Shown one piece after another: positions 5,498 through 6,614 of a stretch of 6,614 bases of DNA. Every line of letters begins with the position of its first letter. The stretch's first letter is position 1. The stretch is taken from positions 1 to 6,614 of the forward strand of contig JAFSOM010000474.1 in the NCBI GenBank assembly GCA_017447005.1, given 5' to 3'. The position numbers were made by a program, and so were the translations under genes. The notes beneath the pieces were generated by a model. That model worked only from the letters and a program-made list of their open reading frames with translations. It was not told the DNA's origin and searched no databases. The DNA is from Oscillibacter sp. Its GTDB lineage: Bacteria; Bacillota; Clostridia; Oscillospirales; Oscillospiraceae.

Positions 5498-6476
5498 TCA
5501 GCCGGAGTTTGTTTCCTTCATTAGTTTCAGAAAAGAGAAAAACATAACCGAGAGCAGCAAACACAGAAACGCGGGAAAAAAAGAGAAGTCCGGTAAAATC
5601 CGCCAAAAAACCGAAGCACGGCGGCATACAGGACATACCGACATAGGCGCAGGCCATCTCCATGCCAATCACCGCCTGAGAATGATAAGCGCCGAAGTGT
5701 CCAGGCGTCGCGTGAATCAAGCTGGGATAAATAGGCGCGCACCCAAGGCCCACTGTGATAAGTCCTATATATGCGGAGAATGGTCCCAGCGGGAGAAAAA
5801 TCGCCAAAATCCCCAAAGCGATGATTCCCTGTCCCAATAGAACCATCCGGTCGTCGTTCAACAGGTAGGTAAAAAAACCACTCAGACCTCGACCTGCCGT
5901 AATGCCCACAAAGAATAAGCCGCCAAATCCCGCCGCACGAATCGGCTCAATCCCTTCGCAGACAACCAAATAACTGCTGGCCCAAAGATTGACCGTCTGC
6001 TCCAGTGCGCAATAACAGAAAAAGCAAATCATGGAGGATTTTGCTCCGGGTAAGAGCAGAACATCCAACGGAGAGAGCGCCCTGTCTCCGGCCTGTTCCG
6101 ATATGGAACTGTCCTGCCGCCTCCAAAGGGGGAGGCTGAGAATTAAAATCAGCGTCAAAACCGTTTGCAAAAAACCGATAATCCGATAACCGCTGTCCCA
6201 GCCATGTCCTGCGGCAAGCGTTGCTCCCATAAGATATGGCCCCACGGTCGCGCCAATCCCCCACATACAATGCAACCAACTCATATGGCGGCTGGCAAAA
6301 TGAAGCGCCACATAATTGTTCAGCGCCGCATCCACGCTGCCTGCGCCCAATCCATAAGGAACGGCAAAGAGCCAGAGCGCCGTGAAAGACCGGCTGACAG
6401 AAAAGCCAAACAGTGCGCAGGCGGTCATAGCAACACTGAACGCCGTCACTTTTCCCGCCCCAAATCGCCGGGTCAT
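5498..6476 (-). pseudogene. MFS transporter, 5'-truncated and frameshifted near the 3' end
   Basis: A major facilitator superfamily carrier of about 12 membrane helices, probably for a sugar or related small solute. Recognisable parts are TRRFGAGKVTA (the loop after helix 2), the YGLGAGSVDAALNNYVA and SWLHCMWGIGATVGP regions, a hydrophilic central loop (RRQDSSISEQ) and GLGCAPIYPS. Homologues begin about 50 residues earlier with two more helices. Here an in-frame stop lies four codons before the ATG at 6476 and foreign sequence begins at 6478. Near the other end, a run of seven A (5576-5582 on the plus strand) breaks the frame. With six, the protein would continue FFPAFLCLLLSVMFFSFLK, a normal last helix, and stop at 5498. 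The uncorrected frame instead runs to 5469 with an atypical tail (FSETNEGNKLRL). The homopolymer change could be a sequencing error, whereas the 5' truncation is clear. The substrate cannot be told from sequence. Confidence 0.85.
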
Positions 6477-6477
6477 A

Positions 6478-6614
6478 CTATTTCCGTTTTAACCAGTCGA
6501 CAAAAACAACTTCCCAAGCCAGTCCCGTTTTGTGATACGAACAACGGTTTCATTTGTTAAAGCGCAGATAACTTCGCAAAGGCGTTCCTCCACTTTATCC
6601 AGAGATTCAAAAAA
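6478..6614 (-). mobile_element. Partial IS630-like insertion sequence, 3' end
   Basis: The MFS reading frame is joined to unrelated sequence at a TA dinucleotide (6476-6477), the target that IS630/Tc1-type elements duplicate. Beyond it, on the same strand, lies the C-terminus of a transposase-like protein ending 11 bases from the junction. The candidate tip on the plus strand begins CTATTTCCGTTTTAACC. The rest of the element and its other end lie beyond the window, so the inverted repeat and TA duplication cannot be checked here. Confidence 0.55.
6489..6614 (-). CDS. Probable IS630-family transposase C-terminus (partial)
   Basis: An open frame enters from the right edge and ends at TAA (6491-6489), giving 41 residues that include FESLDKVEERLCEV, NETVVRITKRDW and the end KLFLSTG. 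The layout F-x-SLD-x-VE-x-x-L followed about 20 residues later by V-x-x-I-x-x-x-x-W resembles the tail of IS630-type DDE transposases, which comes after the last catalytic Glu. The catalytic residues would lie outside the window. The family call rests on remembered motifs plus the TA junction. A different transposase family, or an unrelated gene, is possible. Confidence 0.5.
   Translation of the reverse strand, partial: FFESLDKVEERLCEVICALTNETVVRITKRDWLGKLFLSTG

Noticed and set aside
5475..5840. Plus-strand open frame of 121 codons opposite the MFS gene
   Set aside because: It is antisense to conserved membrane segments, its composition is unlike a real protein, and it has no ribosome site.

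Overview
The window is a carbohydrate-uptake locus of the mannitol (hexitol) phosphotransferase type that is being broken up by insertion sequences and deletions. GGAGG-type ribosome sites, extended -10 promoters, a fused mannitol-family PTS permease, a DeoR regulator and an MFS carrier of a type I associate with gut Clostridia suggest a host-associated fermentative anaerobe, probably Bacillota. This taxonomic guess is weak.

Layout. Positions 1-136 look like one end of an insertion sequence: an extended -10 promoter and the first 16 codons of a probable transposase, reading left. Next on the minus strand comes an operon transcribed right to left: PTS EIICBA (1351-3198), a HAD-family sugar-phosphate hydrolase or mutase (562-1287), and a ribulose-phosphate/allulose-6-phosphate 3-epimerase (119-562) cut after about two thirds of its length where the insertion sequence begins. 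A divergent regulatory region of about 390 bases (3199-3588) separates this operon from a plus-strand DeoR-family repressor (3589-4350). After an AT-rich promoter region comes a mannitol-1-phosphate 5-dehydrogenase lacking its NAD-binding N-terminus (4445-5347). Convergent to it, beyond a hairpin, is an MFS transporter (5498-6476, minus) whose N-terminus is replaced by the end of a second, IS630-like element (6478-6614) and whose C-terminus carries a +1 frameshift in a run of seven A/T.

How it works together. The PTS would import and phosphorylate a polyol, the dehydrogenase would oxidise the polyol phosphate to a ketose phosphate, and the epimerase and HAD enzyme would process phosphorylated intermediates, with the DeoR protein sensing a sugar phosphate. 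The PTS and dehydrogenase promoters are clearly homologous: they share an 18-bp palindrome, an AGCAAA box, a TTGCA -35, a 17-bp spacer and a TATGGTATG -10 region, so they are very likely co-regulated. The transporter, the HAD gene and the regulator look intact, while the dehydrogenase, the epimerase and the second transporter are damaged. The permease also departs from E. coli MtlA at substrate-site motifs (GGIHE to GGIAE, PGPG to GAYW), so the polyol may not be mannitol.

I see no CRISPR array, tRNA or rRNA and no clearly new defence or mobile system. The most informative signals are the duplicated promoter/operator module, the deletion that joins that promoter to the middle of mtlD, and the two insertion-sequence boundaries.
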